NCBI RefSeq assembly: GCF_002163715.1
Contig: NZ_CP015698.1
Location: 1,736,001-1,800,000, forward strand
Origin: Curvibacter sp. AEP1-3
Lineage (GTDB): Bacteria > Pseudomonadota > Gammaproteobacteria > Burkholderiales > Burkholderiaceae_C
Direction of reading: 5' to 3'
Length of the DNA stretch: 64,000 nucleotides
Shown here: piece by piece, positions 35,601 to 48,000 of the stretch
How positions within the stretch are numbered: the stretch's first letter is position 1
Layout of the letters: each line of letters starts with the position of its first letter
Notes under the pieces: model-generated
Database searches by the model: none
What the model was told of the DNA's origin: nothing
What the model saw: the letters and a program-made list of their open reading frames with translations, nothing else
Position numbers and translations under genes: made by a program

Positions 35601-35984
35601 GTGCATGGTGCTCAGCAGATCTGAGACCAAATGCCCCTGGCCCAAGCCAGAAGGCACCTGCGCACTGGCGCCCAGCGACACCGAAACGCCACTGCCCGAG
35701 ACCACCGCCAACACCCCGGTAGCCGATGCCTCGGCCACCCAAGGCATGCCCCACAAACCCACGCGGATGCGCTTGAGCACCCCGCCCACGGTCGTGAACT
35801 GCAACTCGTCGGTGACCGACTGACCCCGAGGCACCAAAGTGCGGCCAGACCCGGTATCCACCGTGCCCATGTTCCAGGGCGTGTACGACCAGTCCCCGTT
35901 GGGGGACAGGCTGAAATACCCGTAACCGTTGCTGCCTGACCAAAGGGTTGTCTGGGCCATGCTCGCCACATCCGTGGCGAGCAA
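29670..35984 (-). CDS. Giant surface protein, downstream part: VCBS, GH172, SGNH esterase, LamG, RTX
   Basis: A 2104-codon frame that follows the 8237-codon ORF in phase after one TGA. It has a TTG start, no good ribosome site and no signal peptide, and its first VCBS-like repeat begins before the TTG, so an independent start is unlikely. Domains in order: VCBS-like (to about 35740); Ig-like; an RTX-like block with RGGPGADVFN; a GH172/DUF2961 domain (about 33790-32270) with glutamates E1123 (WGEGDEK) and E1144 (GTGTEDYYG), 21 apart as in characterised GH172; an SGNH/SASA esterase (about 32255-31430) with S1272 in GQSN and D1491-L-V-H1494; a beta module; a LamG-like module (about 31090-30370); RTX repeat GGAGKDTLK and a C-terminal tail expected to carry a type I secretion signal. 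Probably extracellular. Confidence 0.8.
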   Translation of the reverse strand: MLATDVASMAQTTLWSGSNGYGYFSLSPNGDWSYTPWNMGTVDTGSGRTLVPRGQSVTDELQFTTVGGVLKRIRVGLWGMPWVAEASATGVLAVVSGSGVSVSLGASAQVPSGLGQGHLVSDLLSTMHVGSGAVPSSVALTGLGSGVQLWVSTNDGLTWRQWGASDLSGKALMLANDGQTRLALLGPSGSALPAKGLANALSYVSWDSSASANGTVLALSSPSLASSSLLSPLGKVTNTVTLFNDTPPSGTAQAVASGVLNPAEMLGFACKVNVRGAALGDCVQVLIDGLLVATSAVLTTAGDAVVSVPVASAVLARYGSGTHTWTTRLVNVAGITGAETSTAFGITYAGSQTINGSAASESMRGGPGADVFNMGTATVGGSDRLVYQGSGDLVGQDTVNGFTVGPTSGAVGGSGAQGDAIVMRDVFGSALVLPVGALEQARVLVNGGWVALWESGGHVVLAVDADGNVGSGVGRNVLTLSGKSLNELAGVGSGATAITALAKLIANGQWVVMSNRRGSIGVAADSLVAGSIVPGSVLTANLTEHDGLDWSGVAYQWMANGVDIEGANKRAFTVTTTQQDQQLSVRATYVDALGFSERVVSDLTEVVPLQLPTGVNDWVVLNLASDVHRLWGFEAWNGTRGDRIDVSNLLQGYLPWMSDIRQWMSLAVVGGNSVLTIDVDGPDAGSSVYSIQLPGVNWSGRSVTDLVASGQLVTNTVTLGSLLAELDNRSSRSLFPTIPYVLKQFSSAEPTSNDPTNANGGWFANDDFNNFIRKEGNQYVIFDDVGPGAVVRLWTVSINLDFYNTIIRFYIDGQSEPIISGSIYDIVRDDGLVANSVLSYSAAPGNPEGLQGNNLYLPIPYAKGLKITVENPTIVEDGFNVNGVFYPPTFFYYSIAYRDYAPDIKVESFSKSILAEQQNQIASLNSTLTVSSDVHLQPSLQSLNQTLIGGQDASTSLLIDGSRAVSSISLKIDATDMVKALRSTVIAIDFDGKERVWVPAGEFFGTGTGLATYKSFYTEVTSAGEMKASWHMPFQSNAKISVINYGTQDVSVDLNVGYVDNVWTSQSMYFNAKWHQYDNIASTPARDLNYITISGGRGVYMGDTLSLLTSVDSNNKKLWWWGEGDEKVYVDGEYLPSMFGTGTEDYYGFAWSSPLEFYNPFTNQVHGANSLAGPVTDSRYRFLDGIPFSSSLKFDMEFWHGDNDNARTTYLNYSPAVFYYSDGRAVDNIVHDIDSVRAAPRITSGFSPDAVIGVDKNSAFEGYDILILAGQSNTYLAQNLADITDVKNQGIYMIRTAAALSASWRSTYLDGMQDGIATEFARRYAATQLAPSRKLLIIDGGASGTGFLNQNNGTLDWDANTGAYALAVKDLTNAIMSANSKNKIIGMLWQQGENNGYPADPTYAVLNQVDYQSSWLGMIKYFETNVTGFSAATPVFNGQMVYDWMMQETTNRKPVDDALRNLSNLRDNTFYIASDTSTGLYEINSYSPSGDLVHYGSSALDLGGRYFDAYQNYLANQQAYAAPVRMLVGDDNVLTQSELGVTNVKVRFAAGVAGYVQLYVDGQAVGARQSIQENQLSLTLNSSDLGADGVKHLTLQVFDSQTNGTALSGILDGAVVQLNASQVHWSSAAQALWLNPDSIMSGSSEAAINGASVTWLPSAGAAANVALRNVVGDTVQARLYVDGVNGHNTVGITQGGLYLNASDITAPLPTSNSGNALTMMVAAASNSSAQFQKSLLSFGLPSANAGVVLGASNSAAVYGAVQANAPLTAGAATVTGSWDVLSLTAGVNGSSYVVQVGADGGAAASTSVAASTVDFNSASNQLVIGKAVGGAAGSTAASWDGDIGDVVVSGQTLSLAQKQEIQTYLSEKYETTATMGLLVSQSADSGGKILTQTMSLTLSASSSKIIDNLYVSDADARVDVVKVAGADYVRTGVGNDMVEVMDLNFRQLDGGAGKDTLKINAAVSSVDLTQLVSNARYNTTVGVGEGGTGLGGWHKLYSFEQIDLTNSSLTSLSLKAADVLELSETKTLLIRGDKSSLLDAVTLLATETWTPSAANGSNGQVVTDASGVTVYAHQFTSNSGGALATLWVEDGLKLAYNGSAGAVL

Positions 35985-36005
35985 AGTGCCACTGTCCCGG
36001 GTAGT

Positions 36006-39000
36006 TCAGGCGACGATCACCCCGCTGCTCTTGAGCTGGCTCAGCGTCTGGCTGGTCCAGTCCACATCCTGCAACAGCACGGTGTGCGAAGTGGTGCCAA
36101 CGCCTGCGCCATCCAGATCGACCGTCAGTGTGGTGCTGCCGCCGTTCACGCTGAAGGACTGGACCCAATCGCTCAGGTTGCTGCTTCCTTTGGTGTAACC
36201 ACTCAACAAGCCGGTCAAGTCCAGCTTGTCGGCATTGGCACCACTGCTCACAAAGCCCTTGACCGCGTGCTGAGAATTGGCAGTGTTGGTCAGCGCCACG
36301 GTTTCGCTCACCGTTGGCTGCGCCAGCACCACAGACACGGGTACCGCGCTGCTGGTGATCGCCTCCACGCCGCCCAAGGCATCGGTGTAGTTCGCCTTGA
36401 CCGTCAACCCCTTGTCCACCATGTCGCCAGTTACAAGCAGCGTCTGGTTGGTTGCACCATCAATGTTCACGCCATCCGCCAGCCACTGGTAGTGGATGGT
36501 CACACCGGTCAAGCCATCGTCGGTCACATTGGCTGTCAGGGTTTGGGCCGGTTCGGCTGTGCCGCTGATGGCCACGACGCCTTGGTCATTGACCACCTTC
36601 AAGGCCAAGGGCAGTGACAGCACCGAGGTGTTGCCAGCGATGTCGGTCTGGCGTGCCATGAACCTGTAGGTGCCCAGGGTCAACGCATCGGTGGGTTGCC
36701 AACTGAAGCTGCCATCGGTGCTGCTGGCCGTCAGGGTGGCCAACACCGTGGTGCCGCCGTTGCCATCGTCAAGCAGCACCTTCACCGTGGCGCCGGCTTC
36801 GGCTGTGCCGATGAACACCGGGCGGGTGTTGGCCGTTTGGCCGTCGCCCTTATTGCCTGTGTCGCTGTCCGCCTGCAGACTCAGGGTGGGTGCAGCAGCG
36901 GCACTGTCCACCGTCAACACCAACGCCGCGCTGGTCGCGCTGGTGTTGCCTGCGGCGTCAGTTTGTGTGGCCGTCAGGTTGTAAGCAGTGCCTGCAGCAG
37001 CGCCGGTCATGTTGCTGAGGGTGGCGTTCCAGTTGCCGTTGGCGTCGGCTTGAACCGTGACCGTGTTCGGCACATCTGCACCAAAATTCAAAGTATTGGT
37101 GATGCTGGTGGTCGAATGGTTGCTGGGCAACTGGGCGACCTTCACCGTGCTGTCGGCCAGCAAAGAGGCCAGCGGCGTGGCGCTGCTGCTGCTGGCCATG
37201 GCATTGGGCGACAACAGCACATAGGCGTTGTTCAACGAGACCCCGCTGCCGCCATCGGTGCGGGACGTGACCAGGACATCGCTGACCCTGTAGAGCCCAC
37301 CCAAATCAATCTGCACCCAGGCGTTGTTGACATCGTTGGCCGAAGCATAGAAGCTGCCCGTTGTCGAGCCGTCCACCATAAAGGCGGCGGCATAATTTGT
37401 GTTGTACGTGCCTTGCGGCCCGACCAGCACCGTGGCCCCCTTGGCCACGTTCACACCACCCGACATCACCTGCAACTCCGCGATGTCAAAAAAGCCAATG
37501 GCCGGTGTGCGCACCATGACGTAGCGCGTCATGGATGACTGTACGGCCGATACAGACACCAGGGCATTCGCCTCGGCCCCCTGCCCACTCACGGTGAAAC
37601 TGCTCAGGCCGGTGCGGTTGTCGCCCACCAGGCCGGTGTCGCTGCTGCTGACGAGCGTTGGCGTGCTCAAGGCGGCGGCGCTGTTGTCCACATTGATGGT
37701 CAAGGCGCTGGAGGCGTTGGACACATTGCCCGCCGCGTCCACCTGCACAGCGGTCAGGCTGTGCGCGCCGCTGCTCAGGGTGGCGGACTGCACGCGCCAG
37801 TTGCCCGCGCTGTCGGCCACGCCCTGGCCCAGCAGGGCTGTGCCTTCGAGCAGGCGCACGGTAGCGCCTGCGGTGGCACCGCCGCCGCTGATGACCGGGC
37901 TGGTCAGGTTGGTGAGCCGGTCGCCCAGGGTGCCGCTGTCGCTGTCGGCAGCCAAGGTCAGGCCGGTCAGGGGCGCGTCGGCCTGGCTGTCGATCAGCAC
38001 CTTGAGGCTGCCCAACACCACGTCAGACAGGCTGGTGTTTTTGGCGGTCAGGGTGTAGGCGGGGTTGCCCACGGTGTTGTCGCCCAGGGGCGTGGTGGGC
38101 GTGATGGCCCATTTGCCCGCGCCGTCGGCCACCGCGGTGCCCAGCACCGTGCTGCCGTTGTACAACGTGACGGTGTTGCCTTCGCTTGCGCCACTACCGG
38201 TGATGGTCGGCGTGCTGCGGGCGGTGATGCCGTCACCCAGGGTGCCGGTGTCGCTGCTGGTTTGCAGGCTCAGGGCAGGCAATGTGGCGGCGCTGTTGTA
38301 GGCCACGCTCAGCGCTGCGGTGGCGGCGCTGGTGTTGCCAGCCCGGTCGGTTTGCTGCGCGGTGATGGTGTTGCTGGCACTCAGATCGGTGCCCAGGGTC
38401 AGGCTCCAACGTCCATCTGGCCCCACATTGGCGACGCCAACAGACGTGGCCCCAGAGCCGGTGTTGTTGTAAACGGTGACGGTGGCACCGGCTTCGCCGA
38501 AGCCTTGCACGGTGGGCTTGCTGTCTTTGGTCACCACTTCGCCACCGCTGCTGTAGAACACATTGCTGCTGGCCAGGCTCAAGAAGCTGACAGGCGCGAT
38601 GACGCTGTCGACGGTGATGGCTCTGGCCGTGCTGACCGCGCTGCGGTTGCCTGCGGCGTCCACCGCTTGCACGGTGATGCTGTGCGCGCCCTGCGCCAGG
38701 GCAGCGCTGGGGCTGACGCTGTAGGTGCCGGTGCTGGCGTCGGCCAGGGCCGTGCCCATCAGGGTGCCGTTGGCGAACAGCTCCACGGTTGCGCCCGCCT
38801 CTGCGGTGCCGCTGAACACGGGTCGGGTCTTGCTGGTGATGCCGTCGGTCAGCGTGGCGGGCGTGCCAACATTGCCGGTGTCTTCACCGCTGGCCAGAGT
38901 GGGCTGGGCCAAGGTGCCTGGGACGGTGGTGTCGATCACCAACTGGGCCACAGTGCTGCTGCTGCTCAGGTTGCCCGAGAAGTCTTTGGCACGCGCAGTG

Positions 39001-42000
39001 ATCAGGTGGCCGCCTGGGGTCAAGCTGGCGATGTAGGCCCATGCGCCCGTGCTGTCGGCCTGCACGCTGCCCAGCAGCACACCGTTGTCGTACAGGTTGA
39101 CGCCAGGGGCGTCTTGCCCCGCGCTCACGCTCACCGTGCCTTTGAAGCTTTGTCTGTTGATGTTGGTCACACCGTCGCTGCCGCTGAGACCCGAGTCGCC
39201 ACCGCTCACCAGTTGAGCCACGGGGGCGGTCGGTGTGGCGGTGAGCGTCTTGAACGCATATGCAGGGTACAGCACAGACACATTGCCCGAAGCATTGCCA
39301 GACACATTGCCCGACACATCGGTCACCTGGAGGGTGATGCTGTGGTTGCCGGCACTCAGGGTGTTGCCGGTGTAGGTGTAGCTCCAGTTGCCAGAGGCGT
39401 CGGCTGTGACAGTAGTGAACTTCACACCATTGTCAAACAGCGCCACGCTGGCACCTGCTTCGGTGGTGCCGCGCAGGGTGGGCTTGAGGCCCGAGGCCAC
39501 GCTGGTGCTGTAGACCGTGCCATAGCTGTCGGTGCTGCTGGCCGTCAACACGGGGGTGGTGAAGGTAACCGCATTGTCTACCGTCCAGCCCAGGGCCAAT
39601 GATGGGGCTGAAGTCTTGGCAGACTCGCCCACGCCCACCTGCTGCACCACGCGCAATTGGTTGCTACCGACCAGACCGCCGAGGAGGTAATCTTCGGCCT
39701 TGAAGGCGTAATCCCCCGAACTGTTGGCCGTGGTGCTGGCCACCAGCGTGGAGCCGTTGGCCCACAACTGCACGGTGGCACCGTTTTGCGCCCCTGTGCC
39801 GCTGAGCGTGGGCTTGGCGATGCTGCTGATGCCGTCGCTGGCATAGACGCCGCTGCCGGTGTCTTGGCCTGCGCCCAGGGTGGGTGTGGCCAGCATGGCC
39901 GGTGCGGTGGCGGTCAAGGCTGGGTCCACCGAGAAGGTGCTGGTGGTTCTGGTCGAAACATTGCCCGCCACGTCGGTGGCCTGCACCACGGCGGTGTAGG
40001 AGGTGGCGTTGGCCGGGTTCAGCGACAAGGGCAATGCCCAAGCACCGCTGCTGTCGGCCTGCACGGTGTAGTTGTTGCTGGTGCTGCTGCCGCTGGCCGT
40101 GACGCTGATCTGCACCGTGGCGCGGGCCTCGGTGGTGCCGGTCAGGACCGGATTACTGGCCTGCGCGCCACTCGTGGTGATGGCCGGGGCGTTGATGGAC
40201 CTGTCCACCGTGACCGCGCTGATGCCGGAGGCGGCTGACACATTGCCCGCCGCATCGGTTTGCGTGGCGGTGACGTTGTAGCTGCCTGCGCCCAGAGCGC
40301 TGGTGGTGACGCGCCATGCGCCCGAGCTGTCGGCAGTGGTGGTGCCCACCAGGGTGCTGCCGGCGTAGAGCTTGATGGTGGCCAGGGCCTCAGCGGCGGT
40401 GCCGCTGTAAACCAGTTGCGAGACGTTGGTCACGCCGTCGTTGTTGGCGCTACCGCTGTCGCTCAGGGCGTCGAGCATCGGCTTGCTCAGGGCCGCAGGG
40501 GCCTGGGTGTCGATGACCACGGTGTTGTTGGCCGAGCTGCGCAACACGGTGCCTGTGCTGCTCACTTCTTTGACCTGCAAAACATGGTTGCCGTCGCTCA
40601 AGAGGCGGGCCAGACCCAGTGTCCACACACCCTGGCTATCAGCCCTGGCCGAGCCCAAGAGGGTGGTGCTGCCACCAAAGGTGTCAAACACCTGCACGGT
40701 GGCGAACGCTGTCACGTTGCTGCCGGTCAGTTGCGGTGCACCCACGCTGGTGATGCCGTCGCCCACGGTGCCGGTGTCGCTGGCCGTGGCCAGCAGGGCC
40801 TGGCCGAGCACGCCCGCGTCGACCGTGCGGTTGAATGTGGCCGCAGGGCTGGTGTTGCCTGCCAGGTCGGTTTGCACAGCCGTCATGTTGCGCAGCGCGG
40901 TGGCGCTGGCCGGGGCGGTGACCGTCAAGGCCCAGTTGCCGTTGCTGGCCGCGGTGGTGGTGCCCACCAAAATGCTGCTCCCGTTCACGTTGTCGTACAC
41001 CTGCACCGTGGCACCGGCTTCGGCCGTGCCGCTCAGGGCGAACACGGACGAGACCGTGGCGCTAGCGGTGTTGACCGTAGGGGCCAAGGCCACGTTGTCG
41101 AAGTTGAGCGTTTGCGCGGCGCTGGCGGCGCTGGTGTTGCCCGCCACGTCGGTTTGTGTGGCCTGCAGGGTGTAGGCCTTGTTGGCGTCGAGTGGGGTGT
41201 TGGTGTTGCCGGCTGCACCGACGCCGGTCGCCCCCGTGTCCACGGTCCACACGCCGCTGAGGTTGGCCACAGCGGTGTAGGTTTTGGCCGTGCCGCCACC
41301 AATGGGGGTGGCGGTCAGCGTGACGCTGGCACCTGCTTCTGCTGTGCCGGTGATGACCGGGGCCACTTTGGTGCTGGCCGGCACGGTGAACACGGGCGCA
41401 GCGGCGCTGGTGTCGACGGTCAAGGCCAATGCACCGGAGGTTACGCCTGCGCCCGTGTTGGCAGCCAGGTCTTTGACGGTGATGCTGTGCGCTCCACTGG
41501 CCAGGTTGGTGCCGGGCACAAAGCTCCAGGTCTTGGCACCGTTGTCGATCAGGGCGGTGCCGATCAGCAAGCCGTTGTCGTACACCTCCACGCTGTTGCT
41601 GCCGTTGCCGGTGCTCAGCGCCGTGCCCTTGAGGGTCGGCTTGGGCGTGTTGGTGATGCCGTCGCCCTTGAGGCCAGTGTCGCTGGCCGTGTCGAGCACG
41701 GGCAGGCCCAGGGTGCCGCTGTCCACCGTGAAGGTGTAGGCGCTGCTGGTGGCACTGATGTTGCCCGCCAGGTCGATCTGGCGGGTGGTGATGCTGTGGT
41801 TGCCGCTGTTGAAGGCGGTGGACTGGAAGCTCCAGGTGCCAGCTGCCGAGACGACAACGCTGCCCAGGGTTTCAGTGCCGTCAAAGATGGTGATCGTGGC
41901 ACCGGCCTCGCCCTGCCCCACCAGCTTGGAGCCGGCCACAAATGCGGTGGCCGTGGCGGGCGTGAAGGTATGGGTCTGCGTCAAGGCCGTCGAACTCAGT

Positions 42001-45000
42001 CCGCTGATGCTGGCCTTGGTGACCAAGGTGTTGTCAGCCAACAAGTTGGCCAGAGGCACCGCGTTGCTGCTGGTGGCCATGGCGGTGGGCGACAGGAAAA
42101 CGTAGCCTCCGTTCAATTCACCTTGTTTACCCGTTTCATTACGGGCCGTGAGGATGACGCTGTTGACCGCATAGTAAGCACCCAAGTCAATTTGCACCCA
42201 AGCATCCGTAACGACGTAAGCAGCTGCATAGAAAGAAGCCATACCGGAGCCAGTCTGACTCGGCCCCACAGTGCCTGTATTGCCGTCGATCAGGGCCGAT
42301 GCCGGATAAATGCTGATTACGCCCTGGGGGCCCACCAACACTTGGGCCAGGCCATTGCGCGCCACATTGGTCAGGGTGCCATTGACGGTGGCCATGACCT
42401 GCACTTCGGCCGCGTCAAAGTTTTGGGTGTTGCGCACCATGACGTAGCGGGTGCCTGTACCCGGCGAGACAACGACGGGCGCTGCCACCGCACTGTCCAC
42501 CGTGAGGCTGAGCGCGGTGCTGGCGGCGCTTTCGTTGCCCGCTGCATCGACTTGTTTGGCAGTGATGCTGCTCGTGCCATCGCTTTGCGCAGGCAGGGTG
42601 TAGGTCCAATTGCCCGTTTCGCCCGCCTTGACGGTGGCCAACAAGCTGCTGCCCTTGTAGAGGTTGACCCAAGCATTGGCATCTGCCTTGCCTGTGAGCG
42701 TGGGCGAGAGCACGCTGGTGATGCCGTCGCCTTTGACGTTGGTGTCGCTGGCGCTGTCCAAAACCAATGTGGGTGAACCAGAAGCCGTGGTGTCGATGCT
42801 CAGCACGGTGGCGTCAGAGCTGCGGGCCACGTCCACACCGTTGCTGGCCAGTTCTTTGGCCACCAGGCTGTGGCTGCCTTCGGCCAGGTTACCGGCGTAA
42901 GACCAGTTGCCATTGGTGTCGGCAGTGACGGTGGCCAGCAGCTTGGCGGTGGTGCCGTTGTAGCTGTCCCACACCTGCACGCTGGCGCCTGCCAGAGCTT
43001 TGCCGCCGACGGTGGGCAAGGGGGCGTTGGTGGTGTTGTCGCCCGGGGTGCCGCTGTCGCTGCCGACGGCCAGCACGGGGGCGCTCAGGGCGGAGGTGTC
43101 CACCGCGACGGTGCTTGTGCCTGCACTGGTCTGCGCAGTGGTTTGGCCGCTCAGGTTGCCAGCCAAGTCGGTCTGCTCGGCCTTGAAGCTATGGGTGCCA
43201 CTGCTCAGGTTGCTGATCAGGAAGCTCCATTGCTTTTGGGCGTTGACCGTGGTCGTGCCGACCAGGGTGCTGACGCCACCCACCACGTCGTACACGCGCA
43301 CGGTGGCCACGGCCTCGCCCGTGCCCGAGAGGGTGAGCGCGGTGCCGGCGATATTGGCAGGCAGGGTGTTGATGGTCGGGTTGACGATCAGGGTGTCGTA
43401 GTTGACGGTTTGCGGGCTGCTGAGCACGCTGGTGTTGCCCGCCGCGTCGGTTTGCGTGGCTTGCAGGGTGTAGACCTGGTCGGCTGTGAGCGCGGTGTTG
43501 AGGTTGCTGTTGCTGACACCGGTGTTGGTGGCGGTGTCAATGCTCCAAGCGCCGGTGGCGCTGGCCACGGTGGTGTAGGTTTTGACAATGCTGCCGTCTT
43601 TGGATGTGGCAGTGAGCGTGATGCTGGCACCCGCTTCTGCCCCCGAGCCAGTCACCACCGGGGCCAAATGGGTGTTGCCAGCTGGGGCGTTGATGGCGGG
43701 TGCGTTGGCCGTGGTGTCCAAGGTCAGGCTCAGGGCCGCCGAGGTTTTGGCGATGTTGGCGCTGTTGCTGCCGTCGCCCGCCAACTCTTTGGCCACGATG
43801 CTGTGGCTGATGCCGAGCAGGTTGTTGGTGATGGGGAATGTCCACACACCGCTGACGTTGGCCGTGGCTTGCCCGATCTTGACGCCGTTGTCATAGATGT
43901 CGACCTTGGCGTTGCCAGTGGCGCCAGCGCCGGTGAAAGTGGGTTGGCTGACATTGGTGATGCCGTCGCCAGCGGCGCCGCTGTCGCTGCCTGCCACCAG
44001 TGTGGGCAAGCCCAATTGCGTGGTGTCCACCGTGAAGGTGTAGCCGCGGCTGGTGCCCGATGTGTTGCCTGCCACATCTTTTTGCACCGTGGTGATGGTG
44101 TGGCTGCCCGTGGCGATGCCGGTGGCCTGGAAGCTCCAGGTGCCGTCGGCCTTGACCACGGCGGTGCCGATGATCTTGTCGACATTGAGCGAAGCGCTGT
44201 CATAAATGGTGACGGTGGCCCCGGCTTCGCCCGTGCCGGCCAGCACAGGCGCAGGCGCAGACGTGGCGGCCAAGTTGTTGATCGACGGTGTGACCACGCG
44301 AGTGTCCAGCGTCAGGCTGACGGCCTGGCTGGCCGCACTCTCGTTGCCTGCGGCATCGCGTTGGGTGGCGGTGAAGCTGATGACGCCATCGGCCTGGGCG
44401 GTGCCCACGGTGTAGGTCCATGTGCCATCGCTGTCGCTGGCCTTCACGGTGCCCAGCAGGGTGTTGCCGGCCTTGTAAATGTTGACCAAGGCACCTTTTT
44501 CTGCCGTGCCCTTGAGGGTGGGCGTGGCCACATTGGTGATGCCGTCGCCTTTGATGCCGTTGTCGCTGGCGGTGTGGAGCACCAGCGTGGGCGCGTTGGG
44601 GGCCACGGTGTCGATGGTGAGCGCTGTGGCACCCGAGGTGCGGCTCACGGTCACGCCGTCGCTGGCGAGTTCTTTGACCACGTAGCTGTGCGTGCCCTGC
44701 CCTTGCGCGGTGGCAGGTTGCCACGTCCAAACGCCGCTGGCCTTGGCGGTGGCGGTGCCCACTTTGGTGGGGGTGCCGCTGTTGTAGGTGTCCCACACTT
44801 CGACGGTGGCACCGGGGGTGGCGGTGCCGCTCAGTTGTGGCTGGTCGGTGTTGAACTGGGCGGTGTTGCTGCCCGAGACCGTTTGCTGCGCGGCAAAGCT
44901 GTTGCTGCCCACGCCCGTGAGTGCCGGGGCGCTGGCGGCGCTGCTGAGGCTGGTGTCGGCCGCGGCGCTCACGAGCAGCGGGTAGACGGCCTTGAGGTTG

Positions 45001-48000
45001 AGCTCTTGCCCGGTGACTTGGCCTTGTGCATTGAGTTGCACTTGGGCTGCGGTGAGGGCCACGTCCCAGACTTGCAGGCCTTTGACCAGGCCATTGGTCA
45101 CTTGGGCACCGTCGCCTCTGGAGCCCAAGGTGAGTGTGGCACTGGTGTAAGTGCCGCTGCTCATTGAGTAGGGGGTGCTGTTGAGCAGCACGCCATCGCG
45201 GTAGACGCTGAGCTGGTTGCTGGCACTGACCATCAGGCTGTAGTGGTGCCAGACGGTGTCGGGCGCGATGCTGGAGCTGGGGGCCTGAAAGCCGATGGAA
45301 CCGTTGTAAACATAGAACTGACCCTCTGCGGTGTAGCCCAGCATGAGCCCGCCTGGAATATCGCTCACCGACAGCAGGGTTTGGATGTTGCCCAATGAGG
45401 CATCGTCGAGCTTGGCCCAAAAGCTCAGGCCCGAACCGTCGGTGTTGTTGATGGCCACGCCGGTGGCCGTGATGGGCGTGCTGGTGCTGCTGCCCGCCAC
45501 AGAACCCACGCGCAGGCCTTGGGGTGTCGAGACCAAGGGTGCGCTGAGCGCGGTGGTGTCGATGCTGACGGTCCGCACATCGGTGGCTGGGCTGAGGTTG
45601 CCTGCCAGGTCGGTCTGCTCGGCCTTGAAGCTGTGGCTGCCGGTGGCGAGGCCAGTGGCGGTCAGGGTCCAATTGCCGTTGGCATCGACCACAGCGGTAC
45701 CCAAAGAGGCTGTGCCGTCGTACACGCGCACGGTGGCACCCGCCTCGCCGGTGCCGCTGAGCACTTGGGTGCTGGCGCTGACCGGCGCGTTGAGGGTGGG
45801 GGCCAAGGCCTCGTTGTCGTAGGTCAGCGTCTGTGGATTGCTGAGCACACTGTTGTTGCCTGCGGTGTCGGTTTGGGTGGCACGCAGGGTGTAGGTCTGG
45901 TTGGCTGCAAGCGCTGTGCTGCCACCAATGGCCAAGCTGGTGTCGATGGTCCACACGCCGCTGGCGTTGGCCACTGCGGTGTAGGTTTGCGCCATGCCGC
46001 TGGCCGGGGTGGCCGTGAGCGTGACGGTGGCACCGGCTTCTGCCGTGCCAGTGACCAAAGGGGCCACCTTGGTGTAAGCGGCCAAGGTGTTGATGACAGG
46101 CACATTGGCTGCGCTGTCGATGGTCAGGCTCAGCGCACCGGAGGTGAGGCCCGCATTGCTGTTGGCTGCCACGTCTTTGGCGGTGATGTTGTGCACTCCA
46201 TCGCTCAGGACGGCAGTGGGGGTGTAGCTCCAGGAGGTGCCGGTGGCGGTGACGGTGGCGATTTTGACGCCGTAGTCATAGATCTCGACCTGGCCGTTGG
46301 CCGTCACACAGGTGCCGTTGAGGGTGGGGGCCTTCACATTGGTGATGTTGTCACCCTTGGCACTGCTGTCGCTGCTGGTGGCCAGCACCGGCACGCTCAT
46401 CTTGGCGCTGTTGACCGTGAAGGTGTAGCCGTTGCCCACCTGCGAGATGTTGTTCGCCAGATCGGTTTGCTCGGCGGTGATGGTGTGGGTGCCACTGGTG
46501 ATGGTGCTGGCTTGCAGGCTCCATTTGCCGTCGAAATTGACCTTTGTCGTGCCCAGGGTCGTTTTGCTGCCGCCTGCCGGGGTGTCGTACACGGTGACGG
46601 TGGCCCCTGCTTCGCCCGTGCCATAAATGATGGACTGGGGGGCGCTCAGGTCTTGGGCCAGATGCAGGGTGTAGGCGTTGACGGTGTAGAAGCCGGTATT
46701 CACGTTGCCCGTTGGCAGGCTGGCGATACCCGAGCTGGTTGGTGTGTATCGGGCATCGACCGCTTTCAGGGTGAAGCCACCGCCAATCACGTCATTGGCC
46801 TGCAGTTGGACGCCCTTGATGTTGCCCCCGTCTGTCGCATAGACCCAGAAACTGAGTTGGCCGGGCACCGAGTTGTCGATGCCATAGACCGTGCCCGCCC
46901 CCAGACTGACCGGGGTGCTGCTGTTCTGCCACAAGGTGAAGCTGCCGGTGCCGCCGCCAGTCAGCACGGCGTTGAGCAGGCCCACGTTGCCGATGCCACT
47001 GACCTGCGTGCTGGTGGCAGGGATGCTGGAAATGTTGGCGTTGGCAGCGACAGACGCCAGGGTGACCGTGCTGGGCACGGTAGGCACAGCAATCGTGCTG
47101 TCGACCTGGAGGGTGAGCGCGGTGCTGGCGGCACTTTCGTTGCCTGCCAAGTCGAGCTGTTTGGCGGTGATGCTGCTTGTCGCGTCGGCCTGCACAGACA
47201 GGGTGTAGTTCCAGATGCCGGTGATTGCGTCCGCCGTGGTGGTGCCCAGCAAGTTGCTGCCTTGGTACACGTTGACCTTGGCACCCTTGTCGGCAGTACC
47301 GGTGACGGTGGGGCTCAGCACCTGGGTGATGCCGTCGCCTTTGACGCCGCTGTCGCTGGCGGTGGCCAGGTTCAGGGTCGGTGCACTCAAAGGGGTGGTG
47401 TCGATGGTGAGCGTGGTGGCGCTGGCAGACGCGCGGCTGACGTTGCCGTCCAGGCCCAACTCTTTGACCACCAGGCTGTGGCTGCCTTCGCCCAAGCTGG
47501 CGCTGGTCAAGCTCCATGCGCCTGTGGCGCTGGCCGTGGTGGTGCCGACTCTGCTGGTGACGCTGTTGAAGGTGTCCCACACCTCGATGCTGGCGTTGGC
47601 GCTTGCGCTGCCACTGAGGGTCGGGGTCTTTGCATTGGTGATGTTGTCACCCAGCAAGCCGGTGTCGCTGCCCACGGCCAACACAGGGGCGCTGAGGGCT
47701 GTGGCGCTGACGGTGACAGTAGTGGCCCCACCGCCCGCCGTGGTCAGGGCCGTGACCTTGTTGCTGATGTTGCCCGCCGTGTCGGTTTGCTGCGCACTGA
47801 AGATGTGTGTGCCAGTGGTCAGGCCGCTGACCACCAGACTCCAGTTGCCGTTTTTCTGAACGGTGGCTGTGCCCAGCATCACCGTGCCATCGAAAACGGT
47901 CACGGTGGCATCGACTTCGCCGGTGCCCGAGAGTGTGAGGGTGCTGGCGGCCGTGGACGCAACGGTGTTGATGACCGGGTCGATCACCGAGGTGTCGTAG

